Positions 32,420 through 41,802 of a stretch of 64,000 nucleotides of DNA are shown here, in pieces (position 1 is the first letter of the stretch; every line of letters begins with the position of its first letter). The DNA is from Streptomyces werraensis. GTDB lineage: Bacteria > Actinomycetota > Actinomycetes > Streptomycetales > Streptomycetaceae. Position numbers and translations under genes: made by a program. The stretch spans positions 624,776-688,775 of the forward strand of contig BNBX01000002.1 in NCBI GenBank assembly GCA_014656175.1, given 5' to 3'. The notes under the pieces are model-generated. The model saw nothing but the letters and a program-made list of their open reading frames with translations. It ran no database searches and was not told the DNA's origin.

Positions 32420-33724
32420 GTGAGTGAGACACCACCGAACACCCTGCAATACCGCTTCGACGGGCCGGAAGAGGCCCCGGTCCTGATCCTGGGTCCCTCA
32501 CTGGGCACGACCTGGCACATGTGGGACCGGCAGATCCCCGAGCTGACGAAGCAGTGGCGGGTGTTCCGCTTCGACCTCCCGGGACACGGCGGCGCCCCCG
32601 CCCACCCCGCGGCCTCCGTCACCGACCTCGCCACGCGGCTGCTCGCCACCCTCGAAGGCCTCGGCGTCCACCGCTTCGGGTACGCCGGCTGCGCGCTCGG
32701 CGGCGCCGTCGGCATCGAGCTGGCCCTGCGCCACCCCGAGCGTCTCGCGTCCCTCGCGGTGATCGCCGCCTCGCCCCGCTTCGGCACCGCCGACGAGTTC
32801 CGTCAGCGTGGCGTGATCGTGCGCACCAACGGTCTTGACCCGATCGCCCGCTCGGCGCCCGAACGCTGGTTCACCGGCGGGTTCGCCGCCGCCCAGCCCG
32901 CGATCACCGAGTGGGCCGTGCAGATGGTGCGCACCACCGACCCCGGCTGCTACATCGCCGCCTGCGAGGCCCTCGCCTCCTTCGACGTCCGGGCGGGCCT
33001 CGGCAGCGTCGGCGTACCGACCCTCGTGCTCGTCGGCTCCGAGGACCAGGTCACCGGGCCCGCCGAGGCCCGCACCCTGGTCGCCGGCATCCCCGACGCC
33101 CGCCTCGCCGTCGTGCCCGGCGCCAGCCACCTCGTGCCGGTGGAGCAGCCCGCCGCCGTCACCGACCTGCTGGTCCGGCACTTCTCCACCGCATGGCAGC
33201 CCCTCCCCGAGAGCGCCACCGGCCATGTCGTGCTGCCCGCCGCCGCACCCCGGCCGCCGCAGGCGCCGGCCGTCGCCCCGCCGCAGCCCGCCCCCGTCGC
33301 CGAGATCGCCCCGGCCGCCGTGTCCGCGCAGGCGCAGGGCGCCCCGGACGCGTTCCACGCCGGGATGAAGGTCCGCCGGGAGGTGCTGGGCGACGCGCAC
33401 GTCGACCGGATCCTGGAGCAGACCGACGCCTTCTCGGAGGACTTCCAGGAGCTCGTCACCCGGTACGCGTGGGGCGAGGTCTGGGACCGCCCAGGACTCG
33501 ACCGCCGCACCCGCAGCTGCGTGACCCTCACCGCCCTCGTCGCGGGTGGTCACCTCGACGAGCTCGCCGTGCACACCCGTGCCGCCCTGCGCAACGGGCT
33601 CACCCCGGACGAGATCAAGGAGGTGCTGCTCCAGGCGGCCGTCTACTGCGGCGTCCCGGCCGCGAGCGGCGCCTTCCGCGTGGCGCAGCAGGTCATCCGC
33701 GAGGAGACCACGCCGCCCGAGTGA
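32420..33724 (+). CDS. pcaL: PcaL: 3-oxoadipate enol-lactonase/carboxymuconolactone decarboxylase fusion
   Basis: A 434-residue fusion of two beta-ketoadipate pathway enzymes. Residues about 1-260 are an alpha/beta hydrolase with nucleophile elbow AGCALGG (a Cys before the position where many hydrolases have Ser, as known for PcaD) and catalytic His in PGASHLVP. A Pro/Ala linker leads to the CMD domain (DAFSEDFQELVTRYAWGEVWDRPGLDRRTRSCVTL). It converts carboxymuconolactone to 3-oxoadipate in protocatechuate breakdown. No other pca gene is in the window, so it is either an orphan or a second copy. The GTG start has no strong ribosome site. Confidence 0.88.
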   Translation: MSETPPNTLQYRFDGPEEAPVLILGPSLGTTWHMWDRQIPELTKQWRVFRFDLPGHGGAPAHPAASVTDLATRLLATLEGLGVHRFGYAGCALGGAVGIELALRHPERLASLAVIAASPRFGTADEFRQRGVIVRTNGLDPIARSAPERWFTGGFAAAQPAITEWAVQMVRTTDPGCYIAACEALASFDVRAGLGSVGVPTLVLVGSEDQVTGPAEARTLVAGIPDARLAVVPGASHLVPVEQPAAVTDLLVRHFSTAWQPLPESATGHVVLPAAAPRPPQAPAVAPPQPAPVAEIAPAAVSAQAQGAPDAFHAGMKVRREVLGDAHVDRILEQTDAFSEDFQELVTRYAWGEVWDRPGLDRRTRSCVTLTALVAGGHLDELAVHTRAALRNGLTPDEIKEVLLQAAVYCGVPAASGAFRVAQQVIREETTPPE

Positions 33725-33794
33725 GCCCGCGCCGCGCGGACGGCCCGGCCCGCCCCCGACGTGCCGCCCCGCACCCTGGATGCAGGATGGAGCC

Positions 33795-34430
33795 ATGAAG
33801 CTCATCAAGATGTCGCACTCCTGCGTCCGGCTGGAGAAGGACGGACGCGTCCTCGTCGTCGACCCGGGCGGGTTCAGCGAGGAGGACGCCGCCGTCGGCG
33901 CGGACGCCGTGCTGGTCACCCACGAGCACCCGGACCACTTCGACGAGGGCCGGCTGCGGACCGCCATGGAGGCCAACCCGGCCGCCGAGATCTGGACGCT
34001 GAAGGCGGTCGCCGACCGGATCTCCGCCGCCTTCCCGGGCCGCGTGCACACGGTCGGCCACGGCGACGCGTTCACCGCCGCCGGCTTCGACGTCCAGGTG
34101 CACGGCGAGCTGCACGCGGTGATCCATCCGGACATCCCCCGCATCACCAACGTCGGCTACCTCGTCGACGGCGGCAGGCTGTTCCACCCGGGCGACGCGC
34201 TCACCGTCCCCGACCACCCGGTCGAGACGCTGATGCTGCCCGTCATGGCGCCCTGGAACAAGATCTCCGAGGTGATCGACTACGTCCGCGAGGTGCGCCC
34301 CCAGCGCGCCTACGACATCCACGACGCCCTGCTCACCGACCTCGCACGCCCGATCTACGACCGCCAGATCGGCGCCCTCGGCGGCTCCGAGCACCTGCGG
34401 CTGGCCCCCGGGGACGCGGTCCGGCTCTGA
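33795..34430 (+). CDS. UlaG-like metallo-beta-lactamase-fold hydrolase
   Basis: A 211-residue MBL-fold protein. Metal-binding residues are in MSHSC, LVTHEHPDHFDEG, HGELHAVIH, and FHPGDAL. The fold is the short UlaG/RNase Z-like type without an RNA-binding arm. The substrate is unknown. The ATG at 33795 starts the family-typical MKLIKMSHSC. Confidence 0.85.
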   Translation: MKLIKMSHSCVRLEKDGRVLVVDPGGFSEEDAAVGADAVLVTHEHPDHFDEGRLRTAMEANPAAEIWTLKAVADRISAAFPGRVHTVGHGDAFTAAGFDVQVHGELHAVIHPDIPRITNVGYLVDGGRLFHPGDALTVPDHPVETLMLPVMAPWNKISEVIDYVREVRPQRAYDIHDALLTDLARPIYDRQIGALGGSEHLRLAPGDAVRL

Positions 34431-34514
34431 GCCCCAGTGGCGGCCGTCGCCGCCCGTCCCCAGGTCACGGCCGCCGGCCGCGCGCTGTCACAGGCGGCGG
34501 GTAGGTTGTGAGGC

Positions 34515-35294
34515 ATGCGCATCGCGACCTGGAACGTGAACTCGATCACCGCCCGCCTGCCGAGGCTCCTGGCCTGGCTGGAGAGCAGCGGCACGGACGT
34601 GCTGTGCCTCCAGGAGGCCAAGGTCGCCGAGGCCCAGTTCCCGGTGGAGCAGCTGCGCGAGCTGGGCTACGAGTCGGCGGTCCACGCCACCGGCCGGTGG
34701 AACGGCGTGGCGGTGCTCTCCCGCGTCGGCCTGGAGGACGTCGTCAAGGGCCTCCCGGGCGACCCGGGGTACGACGGTTCGGTGGAGCCCCGTGCCGTCT
34801 CCGCGACCTGCGGCCCGGTGCGCGTCTGGTCGGTCTACGTGCCGAACGGCCGCGAGGTGGAGCACCCGCACTACGCGTACAAGCTCCAGTGGCTGGAGGC
34901 CCTGAAGGCGGCCGTCGCGGGCGACGCGGCGGGCGACCGCCCGTTCGCCGTCCTCGGCGACTTCAACATCGCGCCGACCGACGACGACGTGTACGACCGG
35001 GCCGCCTTCGAGGGTTCCACGCACGTCACCCCGGCCGAGCGCGCCGCCCTCGCCTCCCTGCGCGAGGCCGGCCTGACCGACGTCGTCCCGCGCCCCCTCA
35101 AGTACGACCACCCGTACACGTACTGGGACTACCGCCAGCTCTGCTTCCCCAAGAACCGCGGCATGCGCATCGACCTGGTCTACGGCAACGAGCCGTTCGC
35201 CAAGGCCGTCACCGACTCCTACGTCGACCGGGAGGAGCGCAAGGGCAAGGGCGCCTCGGACCACGCCCCGGTCGTGGTCGACCTGGACGTGTGA
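34515..35294 (+). CDS. xthA: Exodeoxyribonuclease III
   Basis: A 259-residue base-excision repair enzyme of the EEP nuclease superfamily. MRIATWNVNSITARL is the usual N-terminus; LCLQEAK holds the metal-binding Glu, GDFNIAP the catalytic Asp/Asn, RIDLVYGN and SDHAPVVVDLDV the last catalytic Asp-His. It cleaves abasic-site DNA and trims 3' ends. It stands alone in this region. Confidence 0.95.
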   Translation: MRIATWNVNSITARLPRLLAWLESSGTDVLCLQEAKVAEAQFPVEQLRELGYESAVHATGRWNGVAVLSRVGLEDVVKGLPGDPGYDGSVEPRAVSATCGPVRVWSVYVPNGREVEHPHYAYKLQWLEALKAAVAGDAAGDRPFAVLGDFNIAPTDDDVYDRAAFEGSTHVTPAERAALASLREAGLTDVVPRPLKYDHPYTYWDYRQLCFPKNRGMRIDLVYGNEPFAKAVTDSYVDREERKGKGASDHAPVVVDLDV

Positions 35295-35319
35295 CAGGGG
35301 CCGGCCCGGCGTCGGCGGA

Positions 35320-35344
35320 CCCCGCGCGCCTGTGGTGCGCGGGG
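35320..35344 (+). terminator. Hairpin after xthA
   Basis: CCCCGCGC and GCGCGGGG form an 8-bp stem with a 9-base loop, 26 bases beyond the xthA stop. Confidence 0.55.
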
Positions 35345-35368
35345 CGGTTCGAATGACAGGCTGGCAGT

Positions 35369-35776
35369 ATGAGGATCCCGTTCCTGGGCAAGCGGCGCCG
35401 GAAGGACGAACTCCCCGGCCCGGAAGGGCTCGCGGAACTCCTCGCCGAGTGCGCGCTGTTGCGCTCCCAGGCGGAGCGGGAAGGGGTCCGGCTGGACGAC
35501 GGACCGGCCTCGCTCGAGGCCCTCGACCAGCTGGTTCCGCGCTGGCGGGACGACGAGGACACGTCCGACTGGCTGGGGAACGACGCCGGGTTGTACCTGG
35601 GCACCGTGATCGTCCGCACCGTCGAGGGCGCCGCCTGGGGGCTTCGCCCCGACGGACAGCCGGTCGTACGGCTCGCCGGGGGGCGGGAGTTCGACGTCGT
35701 CGACGCGGGACACCGGTGGGCGGCCGACGGGGCGCCCGAACTGTCGCAGTGGTACGCGGAGGTCGCGGAAGGCTGA
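35369..35776 (+). CDS. Small conserved hypothetical protein (DUF6278-like)
   Basis: A 135-residue cytoplasmic protein starting MRIPFLGKRRRKDELPGPEG, with a helical first half (LLAECALLRSQAEREG, SLEALDQLVPRW) and a beta-rich second half (GLYLGTVIVRTVEGAAW, GREFDVVDAGHRW). Similar small proteins are common in streptomycetes; the domain label is from memory of such sequences. No function is apparent. Confidence 0.7.
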   Translation: MRIPFLGKRRRKDELPGPEGLAELLAECALLRSQAEREGVRLDDGPASLEALDQLVPRWRDDEDTSDWLGNDAGLYLGTVIVRTVEGAAWGLRPDGQPVVRLAGGREFDVVDAGHRWAADGAPELSQWYAEVAEG

Positions 35777-36454
35777 CGTACGCGCCCCCTGCGCGCCCCA
35801 TCACCCGCCGTAAATACGGCTTATGCCCGAAAAGTGCGTGTCGTATCGTCCTGGCGATCTTGCCCGGATACGTTGCGGCGGTCACCATGACGTACGGAAA
35901 CCTGTCCGCCCGGACCTCGACTACGATGTTCCCTCCGTCCCGGTGGGGGAGGAGACTTCGCGGCGTAAGCGGGGACGCCGCCGCCGGGAGGGGGCCGCCC
36001 GCCCAGCCGGGGCGGCGGATCACACAGGCCGGTCCCGTCCGGCGGCAGCCGGAGATCACTGCTTCCGGCGGCAGCGACCGAGCCACGGTCGCCCGCAGGT
36101 GAGGAGAAGGTCAGCTGCGCGCCGGACGGGTGGTGCCGCCCGGCCCCCACGGGGGCCCCTTCTGTTCCTGAGGCGCGCCCCGTGAACACGCGGGGACGTG
36201 AGCCCCGCCCACCGCGCCGGGCCCGCCCGGCGGATGTCCCGCGAGCATCGGCCGTATACGCCAGGGTGCGTGCCGTCCGGGCCGAGGACGTGTGCTCCGA
36301 CCCACCCCGGGTGAGCACCGCGCCCCGCGGGAGCCCGTGCGCCCCGGCCTCCCGAGCCCCGACGCCCGCCGGGCGTCAGTTCCCCTGCCCGCCACGGGCG
36401 TTCCGCCGTGCGCCCCGGCCCGCCCGCGGGGCGTCCCGTGGAGTCGGGGCCCCC
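35777..36454. other. 678-base gap without a convincing gene
   Basis: Both strands show only short, compositionally odd reading frames. A 7-bp stem GGCCCCC/GGGGGCC at 36142-36157 could be a terminator for the convergent hypothetical gene. A relatively AT-rich stretch CCGTAAATACGG lies at 35808-35819. I see no tRNA, known RNA motif or repeat. Confidence 0.5.
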
Positions 36455-37231
36455 TCAGTCCGCCCGGTGCGACTTCTTCTGCGCCTTCGGCGCCGCCGGC
36501 TCCGGAGCCGCGGGCAGCGGACTCTGCGCCGGCTTGGTGACGTCCGCGACCAGTTCCACCACGTCCGGGCCGTAGGCCTGCGAGTTGACGACCTTCAGCA
36601 GCAGCACGAACGACCCCGACCCGTACTTGCGGGCCAGCCGCTCGTGGTTGCGGGCGAGGTAGCGGGTCGCCGCCTGGTTGGTGATCGCCCGCTGCCCGCA
36701 GAACAGGAACACCGGCCGCGTCTCGCGCCGTTCGCCCGCCGTCAGCCGCGCCAGCAACACGTACTCGGTGACACCCGGCTCCATGCGGTACAGGTCGGCG
36801 CCTATGCGGAAGGCGCCGCGGTCCGGACCCGGCTCGGGGTCGACGTTGACCCGCACCCCGGGCAGCATGGCCGCCATGTGGGCGACCATCCTCCGGTTCG
36901 ACCCCGGTCCGCCCACACAGAACTCGGTCCGCTCGCCGAACCCCTGGTGCGCCGCGTCCTGGGTAACCACCTGGACGTGCGCCCCGCAGTCCTTGATCAG
37001 CGCGGACAGTTCGAGCAGCGCGAACACGTCGAAGCGGTGCACCGCCGGTTCCGCCGTCGCCGGGTCGCGGTTGACGACGAGCAACGACTCGGCGTTGTCC
37101 GGCAGTCCGAAGAACGCCTGCTTGCGGCGGAGCTTGCGATTCCAGAGGTAGGTACGGGCGATCCAGCCCAGGGCGGCGCTGATGCCCGCGGCCACGAGGC
37201 CCAGCACGATGTTGCGCACGTCGTCATTCAT
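36455..37231 (-). CDS. Membrane-anchored protein with Rossmann-like domain, unknown function
   Basis: A 258-residue protein. Residues 7-27 form a single N-terminal membrane segment (IVLGLVAAGISAALGWIARTYL). The soluble part begins LLVVNRDPATAEPAVHRFDVFALLELSALIKD and contains EFCVGGPGSNRRM, a Gly-rich loop like the GGPxSN element of nucleotide-binding SLOG-type folds. The C-terminal tail is Pro/Ala/Lys-rich. The match to SLOG is by eye and weak. If right, it would be a membrane-tethered nucleotide-sensing protein. It stands between unrelated genes. Confidence 0.6.
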   Translation of the reverse strand: MNDDVRNIVLGLVAAGISAALGWIARTYLWNRKLRRKQAFFGLPDNAESLLVVNRDPATAEPAVHRFDVFALLELSALIKDCGAHVQVVTQDAAHQGFGERTEFCVGGPGSNRRMVAHMAAMLPGVRVNVDPEPGPDRGAFRIGADLYRMEPGVTEYVLLARLTAGERRETRPVFLFCGQRAITNQAATRYLARNHERLARKYGSGSFVLLLKVVNSQAYGPDVVELVADVTKPAQSPLPAAPEPAAPKAQKKSHRAD

Positions 37232-37385
37232 GGGCGGGCATGCTAGCGGTCTCGAGCGCACCCGTGTTCGACACCCCGGACCGCCGGACACCGCGACCGC
37301 GGCCGGCGGCACGCCCGTACGGCCTCCCTGACGCGGGCATGGCGGCGAACTAAGCTGCCCGGACGGCCCTTTACTGGAGGTGCGG

Positions 37386-39203
37386 ATGCGTCGCCCTGTC
37401 GCACGGAACATCGCGGTCCTCGCGGTCACCACCGCCGTCGTCTCGGTGGGAGCGGCCGCGCCGCCCACCCCCCACGACGGGAAAGCTCACCATTCCCGCC
37501 CGGCGCCCAAGACGCCGGTGGCCGTCGGCCACGGCGGCGCCGTCTCCAGCGTCGACCCCGACGCCACCGCCGCCGGCATCGAGGTGCTGCGCAAGGGCGG
37601 CAACGCCGTCGACGCCGCCGTGGCCACGGCCGCCGCGCTCGGCGTCACCGAGCCCTACTCCGCCGGTATCGGCGGAGGCGGCTACTTCGTCCACTACGAC
37701 GCCCGGTCCCGCACCGTGCAGACCCTCGACGGCCGCGAGACCGCCCCGCTCAGCGCCGATGCCGGTCTCTTCCTGGAGAACGGCGCGCCGGTCCCGTTCG
37801 CCGAGGCGGTCAGCAGCGGACTGTCCGTCGGCACGCCCGGCACCCCCGCCACCTGGCAGCGCGCGCTCGACAAGTGGGGCAAGCGAAGCCTCGGCACGGT
37901 CCTCGCGCCCGCCGAACGCCTCGCCCGCGACGGCTTCACCGTCGACGAGACCTTCCGCGCGCAGACCGCCGCCAACGAAACCCGCTTCCGGTACTTCCCC
38001 GACACCGCGGAGCTGTTCCTGCCGGGCGGCGAACTCCCCGCCGTCGGCTCCACCTTCAAGAACCCCGACCTGGCCCGCACCTACCGCGAGCTGGGCCGCG
38101 AGGGCGTCGACGCCCTGTACCGGGGTGACATCGCCCGCGACATCGTGAACACGGTCGACAAGCCGCCCGTGGACCCGGCGTCCGGCTGGAACGCCCGCCC
38201 CGGCGACCTGACCGTGCGTGACCTCGCGACCTACCGCACGAAGCTGCAGGCGCCGTCGAAGACCTCCTACCGCGGCCTCGACGTCTACTCCATGGCACCC
38301 TCGTCCTCCGGCGGCACGACCGTCGGCGAGGCGCTCAACATCCTGGAGCGCACCGACCTGTCGAAGGCGAGCGACGTGCGCCATCTGCACCGCTTCATCG
38401 AGGCGAGCCGCATCGCGTTCGCCGACCGGGGCCGCTGGGTCGGCGACCCCGCCTTCGAGGACGTACCGACGAGAGAGCTGCTGTCGCAGCGGTTCGCGGA
38501 CTCGCGCGCCTGCCTGATCAAGGACGACGCCGTCCTCACCAGCCCCGTCGCCCCCGGCGACCCCCGCCGTCCGGAGCCGTGCGCCGCGGGCGGTACGGCC
38601 GCGCCGACGACGTACGAGGGCGAGAGCACCACGCATCTCACCACCGCCGACCGGTGGGGCAACGTCGTCTCCTACACGCTCACCATCGAGCAGACCGGCG
38701 GCAGCGGCATCACCGTGCCCGGGCGCGGCTTCCTGCTCAACAACGAGCTGACGGACTTCTCCTTCGCCCCGGCGAACCCGGCCGTCCACGACCCGAACCT
38801 GCCCGGCCCCGGCAAGCGCCCCCGCTCGTCCATGGCGCCGACGATCGTCCTCGACCGGCACGACCGTCCGGTGGTGGCGCTCGGCTCGCCCGGCGGCGCG
38901 ACCATCATCACCACCGTGCTGCAGACCCTCACCAACTTCCTCGACCGCGGTCTGCCCCTCGTCGACGCGATCGCCGCACCCCGCGCCAGCCAGCGCAACG
39001 CCGCACAGACCGAACTCGAACCCGGCCTGTACGACAGCGGACTGAGGCATCGGCTCGAGGCGATCGGCCACTCCTTCCGGGAGAATCCGGAGATCGGCGC
39101 GACCACCGGCGTGCAGCGGCTGCCCGGCGGCGCCTGGCTCGCGGCGGCGGAGAAGGTCCGCCGGGGCGGCGGCTCGGCGATGGTCGTCCACCCGACGCGG
39201 TAG
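37386..39203 (+). CDS. ggt: Secreted gamma-glutamyltransferase
   Basis: A 605-residue Ntn hydrolase made as a precursor. Residues 1-26 form a signal peptide. The large subunit contains GGNAVDAAVATAAALGVTEPYSAGIGGGGYFVHYD; autocleavage should occur before the catalytic Thr in GESTTHLTTADRWGN, and the small subunit has PGKRPRSSMAPTIVL and GSPGGATIITTVLQ. It cleaves glutathione and gamma-glutamyl peptides outside the cell. The ATG at 37386 has GGAGG 6 bases upstream. A second family member starts at 62272. Confidence 0.93.
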   Translation: MRRPVARNIAVLAVTTAVVSVGAAAPPTPHDGKAHHSRPAPKTPVAVGHGGAVSSVDPDATAAGIEVLRKGGNAVDAAVATAAALGVTEPYSAGIGGGGYFVHYDARSRTVQTLDGRETAPLSADAGLFLENGAPVPFAEAVSSGLSVGTPGTPATWQRALDKWGKRSLGTVLAPAERLARDGFTVDETFRAQTAANETRFRYFPDTAELFLPGGELPAVGSTFKNPDLARTYRELGREGVDALYRGDIARDIVNTVDKPPVDPASGWNARPGDLTVRDLATYRTKLQAPSKTSYRGLDVYSMAPSSSGGTTVGEALNILERTDLSKASDVRHLHRFIEASRIAFADRGRWVGDPAFEDVPTRELLSQRFADSRACLIKDDAVLTSPVAPGDPRRPEPCAAGGTAAPTTYEGESTTHLTTADRWGNVVSYTLTIEQTGGSGITVPGRGFLLNNELTDFSFAPANPAVHDPNLPGPGKRPRSSMAPTIVLDRHDRPVVALGSPGGATIITTVLQTLTNFLDRGLPLVDAIAAPRASQRNAAQTELEPGLYDSGLRHRLEAIGHSFRENPEIGATTGVQRLPGGAWLAAAEKVRRGGGSAMVVHPTR

Positions 39204-39220
39204 CGGTCCGCACAGCGGCC

Positions 39221-39252
39221 GGCCCGGCGTCCCTTCGCAGGGGCGCCGGGCC
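39221..39252. terminator. Strong terminator between ggt and the Clp gene
   Basis: GGCCCGGCGTCCCT and AGGGGCGCCGGGCC pair with one mismatch around a TCGC tetraloop. It sits in the 64-base convergent gap. Confidence 0.85.
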
Positions 39253-39267
39253 GACCGCTGCCCAGGG

Positions 39268-41802
39268 TCACAGCTCCGGCGCCGGCGTCTCCTGCGTGCG
39301 GAAGACCAGACGTCCGTCCTGCGCGTCCACCGTCACCCGGCCGCCCTCCCTCACGCGGCCGTCCAGCAGCAGCCGGGACAGCTGGTTGTCGACCTCCCGC
39401 TGAATGGTCCGGCGCAACGGCCGCGCGCCGTACTCCGGTTCGTAGCCCCGCTCGGCGAGCCAGTCCACGGACGCGTCGGTGAAGTCGGCCGTGATGCCCT
39501 GCCCCTTCAGCCGACGGCGGGTGCTCTCCAGCAACAGATCGGTGATCTGCCGCAGCTCCTCGCGCGTGAGCTGGCGGAACACCACGATCTCGTCGATCCG
39601 GTTGAGGAACTCGGGCCGGAAGTGCTCCCGCAGCGGCCGCAGGATCTGCTCCCGCCGCGCCTCCTCGTCGGCCTCCGCGCCGCCCGTCGCGAAGCCCAGG
39701 GTCGCGCCGCGCCGGGTGATGGCGTCGGAACCGAGGTTGCTGGTCATCACGATCACGCTGTTGGTGAAGTCCACCGTGCGGCCCTGCGAGTCGGTCAGCC
39801 GACCGTCGTCCAGCACCTGCAGCAGGATGTTGAACACGTCCGGGTGGGCCTTCTCCACCTCGTCGAGCAGCAGCAGCGAGTACGGGTGCCGGCGCACCAC
39901 CTCGGTGAGCTGACCGGCCTCCTCGTGACCCACGTACCCGGGCGGCGCGCCCACCAGGCGGCTCACCGTGTGCCGCTCCTGGTACTCGCTCATGTCGAGG
40001 CGCACCATCCGGTCCTCGCTGCCGAACAGCGCCTCGGCGAGCGCCCGCGCCAGCTCCGTCTTGCCGACGCCCGTCGGGCCCAGGAACAGGAAGCTGCCGA
40101 TCGGCCGGTCCGCGCTGGACAGCCCCGCGCGGGAGCGCAGCACCGCGTCCGAGACGACCCGTACGGCCTCCTCCTGGCCCACCACCCGCTGGTGCAGATG
40201 CTGCTCCAGGCCCAGCAGGCGGTCCTTCTCCTCCTCGGTGAGCCGGCTGACCGGGATGCCCGTCTGCCGGGCCACCACCTCGGCGATCGCCTCGGCGTCC
40301 ACCCACAGGCTCTGGCCCTCGTCGACCTCGTCCTCGCCGCCGGCCTGCGCGATGCGTTCCTTCAGCTCCGTGATGCGGTCGCGCAGCTGCGTGGCCTGCT
40401 CGTACTGCTCGTCCGCGACCGCCTGGTCCTTGTCGCAGGTCAGCTGTTCGACCTCACGCTCCATCGCGCGGACGTCGGTGCCCTTGGTGCGCGCCCGCAG
40501 CCGCACCCGGGCGCCCGCCTGGTCGATCAGGTCGATCGCCTTGTCCGGCAGCCTGCGGTCGCTGAGGTAGCGGTCGGACAGCTCCACGGCCGCCACCAGC
40601 GCCTCGTCGGTGTAACGGACCTGGTGGTGCGCCTCGTAGCGGTCGCGCAGACCGCGCAGGATCTCGATCGCGTCCGCGGGCGTCGGCTCCGGCACCATGA
40701 TCGGCTGGAAGCGGCGGGCCAGGGCCGCGTCCTTCTCGATCCGCCGGTACTCCTCCAGGGTCGTCGCGCCGACGATGTTCAGCTCGCCGCGCGCCAGGGC
40801 CGGCTTGAGGATGTTGCCGGCGTCCATCGAGCCGCCCTCGCCGCCGCCTCCGGCGCCGACCACGGTGTGCAGCTCGTCGATGAACACGACCAGCTGGTCG
40901 GAGTGGGCACGGATCTCGTCGACGAGGTTGTTCATCCGCTCCTCGAAGTCGCCCCGGTAGCGGGTGCCGGCGACGACGCCGGTCAGGTCGAGGGCGACCA
41001 CGCGACGGCCGAGCAGGATGTCGGGCACGTCCCCCTCGGCGATCCGCTGCGCCAGCCCCTCCACCACGGCGGTCTTTCCGACACCCGCGTCGCCGATCAG
41101 CACGGGGTTGTTCTTGCCGCGGCGGGACAGCACCTCGACGGTCTGCTCGATCTCCGTGTCCCGCCCGATCACCGGGTCGATCCGTCCCTCGCGGGCCAGC
41201 CCGGTCAGGTCACGGCCGTACTTGTCCAGGGTGGGGGTGTTGGACGACGGCCGGGGACGCTCCGGGCGCTGCTGCTGGGCCTCCGGCGTCTCCTGCGGGC
41301 CGGACGGGGCGAACCGGGCCGCGTTCAGGATGTGCCCGGCAGCCGAGTCGGGATTGGCGGCGAGCGCGCTGAGCACGTGCTCCGGGCCGATGTATCCGGC
41401 GCCGCTCGCCCGGGCCATCTCGTGCGCGTCCAGCAACGCCCGTTTCACGGCGGGCGTCAGGGACAGCGACGTCGGCGGCGGGGCCTCGCCGGGACCGTGC
41501 TGCACGGGGCCCGACCGGTCGTCGATCTGGGACGCCAGCGAGTCCGGGTCCGCGCCCGCGCGGCTGAGCAGACTCCGGGTCGGCTCGGCGGAGAGCGCGG
41601 CACGCAGCAGGTGCTGGGTGTCCAGGTCACGGCTGCCGTGCTCGGCCGCGTACTGGGCGGCGCCGCGCACGAGTTCGCGGGCGGGCTGGCTGAGAAGCCT
41701 GCCGATGTCGATCTGGCGGGGGCGCTGTCCGCCGAAGAAGCGGGCGAGGAATTCTGCGAACGGGTCACCCTCCGGGCCGACGAAACCACTCGTCATCGTC
41801 AT
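39268..41802 (-). CDS. Clp/Hsp100 unfoldase, ClpC-like
   Basis: An 844-residue AAA+ unfoldase. Two Clp_N-type repeats lie in about residues 20-150 after an unusual start ([17 protein letters not shown]). D1 has Walker A GDAGVGKT and [14 protein letters not shown]; the middle has a UVR-like [14 protein letters not shown]2 has [20 protein letters not shown] and [14 protein letters not shown]. The loop ATLGFATGG matches the ClpP-contact LGF loop of ClpC proteins. The start overlaps the lasso exporter gene by 38 bases (ATG at 41802 or 41796), with GAAGGA upstream, so it may be translationally coupled to that cluster. The alternative is that it is a core gene next to which the cluster inserted. 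Confidence 0.9.
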   Translation of the reverse strand: MTMTSGFVGPEGDPFAEFLARFFGGQRPRQIDIGRLLSQPARELVRGAAQYAAEHGSRDLDTQHLLRAALSAEPTRSLLSRAGADPDSLASQIDDRSGPVQHGPGEAPPPTSLSLTPAVKRALLDAHEMARASGAGYIGPEHVLSALAANPDSAAGHILNAARFAPSGPQETPEAQQQRPERPRPSSNTPTLDKYGRDLTGLAREGRIDPVIGRDTEIEQTVEVLSRRGKNNPVLIGDAGVGKTAVVEGLAQRIAEGDVPDILLGRRVVALDLTGVVAGTRYRGDFEERMNNLVDEIRAHSDQLVVFIDELHTVVGAGGGGEGGSMDAGNILKPALARGELNIVGATTLEEYRRIEKDAALARRFQPIMVPEPTPADAIEILRGLRDRYEAHHQVRYTDEALVAAVELSDRYLSDRRLPDKAIDLIDQAGARVRLRARTKGTDVRAMEREVEQLTCDKDQAVADEQYEQATQLRDRITELKERIAQAGGEDEVDEGQSLWVDAEAIAEVVARQTGIPVSRLTEEEKDRLLGLEQHLHQRVVGQEEAVRVVSDAVLRSRAGLSSADRPIGSFLFLGPTGVGKTELARALAEALFGSEDRMVRLDMSEYQERHTVSRLVGAPPGYVGHEEAGQLTEVVRRHPYSLLLLDEVEKAHPDVFNILLQVLDDGRLTDSQGRTVDFTNSVIVMTSNLGSDAITRRGATLGFATGGAEADEEARREQILRPLREHFRPEFLNRIDEIVVFRQLTREELRQITDLLLESTRRRLKGQGITADFTDASVDWLAERGYEPEYGARPLRRTIQREVDNQLSRLLLDGRVREGGRVTVDAQDGRLVFRTQETPAPEL

